A DNA stretch of 64,000 nucleotides from Photorhabdus australis DSM 17609. GTDB taxonomy: Bacteria; Pseudomonadota; Gammaproteobacteria; Enterobacterales; Enterobacteriaceae. Below the pieces are notes generated by a model. The model saw only the letters and a list, made by a program, of their open reading frames with translations. It did no database searches and was not told where the DNA came from. Position 1 is the stretch's first letter. Each line of letters starts with the position of its first letter. The position numbers and the translations under genes were made by a program. Of the stretch, positions 63,550 through 64,000 are shown one piece after another. The stretch lies in the NCBI RefSeq assembly GCF_000711895.1, contig NZ_JONO01000006.1:62001-126000 (forward strand). Reading direction: 5' to 3'.

Positions 63550-64000
63550 GCTGATTTTTTGTTGTGTACCTAAGCTGAGATCTGGAAAGGTAAACTGGCT
63601 TTGATACATTGCACCCCACGATTGCGGTTTGACAGGCAAGTCGTGCATAGATTTTCTCTGTTGTCAGTCCGGTAAACGGCTTCCTTTGAAGGGTTGGTAA
63701 ATAGCCGCGCTGGGATAGTTGAATGTCCCTGGAGTTTGTTGAGACTACTTAGCTTCCATCTTGTACCACATGTCAGTGCAGATTTCTCGCCGTCCTTTGG
63801 GCGGCGCTATTTTTTACCGCTTCCCAAAAATCATTTTCCTCGTTGACAGTCTGGCTTCCTGATTCAAAAATGCGTGGGATAACTTGTTGTCTTCGGACAA
63901 TCGCCAATATTTCCGTAGTCTGAGAGGAATGCCTTTGGGTGACTGCTCTTAATGTCAGAAAGGTCTGAGACTGACGCTTTCGTGTGACCTGTCATAAAGC
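63550..64000 (+). other. Region after topB, no gene seen
   Basis: The 451 bases to the window edge have frequent stops in all frames on both strands. Short minus-strand frames overlap the topB end and have no support. There is a short inverted repeat CCTTTGGGCGGCGC-like stretch near 63794, not convincing. The next ICE gene must start beyond the window. Confidence 0.4.

Overview
The window looks like chromosomal accessory DNA of an entomopathogenic gammaproteobacterium, almost certainly Photorhabdus. The grounds are a full Photorhabdus virulence cassette (PVC), a complete Tc insecticidal toxin locus, and a dispersed palindromic repeat that I recall from Photorhabdus/Xenorhabdus genomes. No database search was possible; assignments rest on motifs, gene order and family knowledge.

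Layout. (1) 1-6.7 kb: the end of a natural-product cluster: the C-terminal part of an NRPS (adenylation + carrier), a GMC oxidoreductase, a type II thioesterase, an acyl-CoA dehydrogenase, a GNAT protein, a group II truncated globin and a PPC-decarboxylase-like flavoprotein. (2) 7.2-10.4 kb: an AT-rich 1061-residue adenylate-forming enzyme with an unrecognised N-terminal half. (3) 10.9-11.6 kb, minus strand: an M15 endolysin and a LydA-like holin. (4) 12.0-31.7 kb, plus strand: pvc1 to pvc16, a contractile injection system, led by a perfect ops (RfaH-recruitment) element. (5) 31.7-35.5 kb: a very AT-rich payload zone with several decayed reading frames and one intact effector, a TcdA/TcdB-type glycosyltransferase. 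(6) 35.5-37.5 kb: phage-type lysis genes (a frameshifted lysozyme, Rz with embedded Rz1, an intact lysozyme). (7) 37.6-53.2 kb: tcdA-, tcdB- and tccC-like genes, with a second Rz/Rz1 remnant between the last two. (8) 53.2-54.0 kb: a group II intron maturase fragment and a tRNA-Phe-like 3' half, a probable attachment site. (9) 54.0-63.5 kb: one end of a PAPI-1/SPI-7-like integrative conjugative element (ICE): parA, dnaB, parB, a DksA-like zinc finger, DUF2857, a small ORF, an STY4528-like replication protein, a PFL_4669-family protein and topB.

The most striking signal is that the same glycosyltransferase domain occurs twice: as the stand-alone PVC payload (34001-35086) and as the hypervariable C-terminus of the TccC-like protein (50237-53179). 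Two unrelated injection machines, 16 kb apart, therefore appear to carry homologous warheads. In addition, the second lysis cassette appears split by the Tc genes, with lysozyme before tcdA and Rz/Rz1 after tcdB, which ties toxin release to phage-type lysis functions. The ops element ahead of pvc1 predicts control of the whole PVC operon by an RfaH-type antiterminator.
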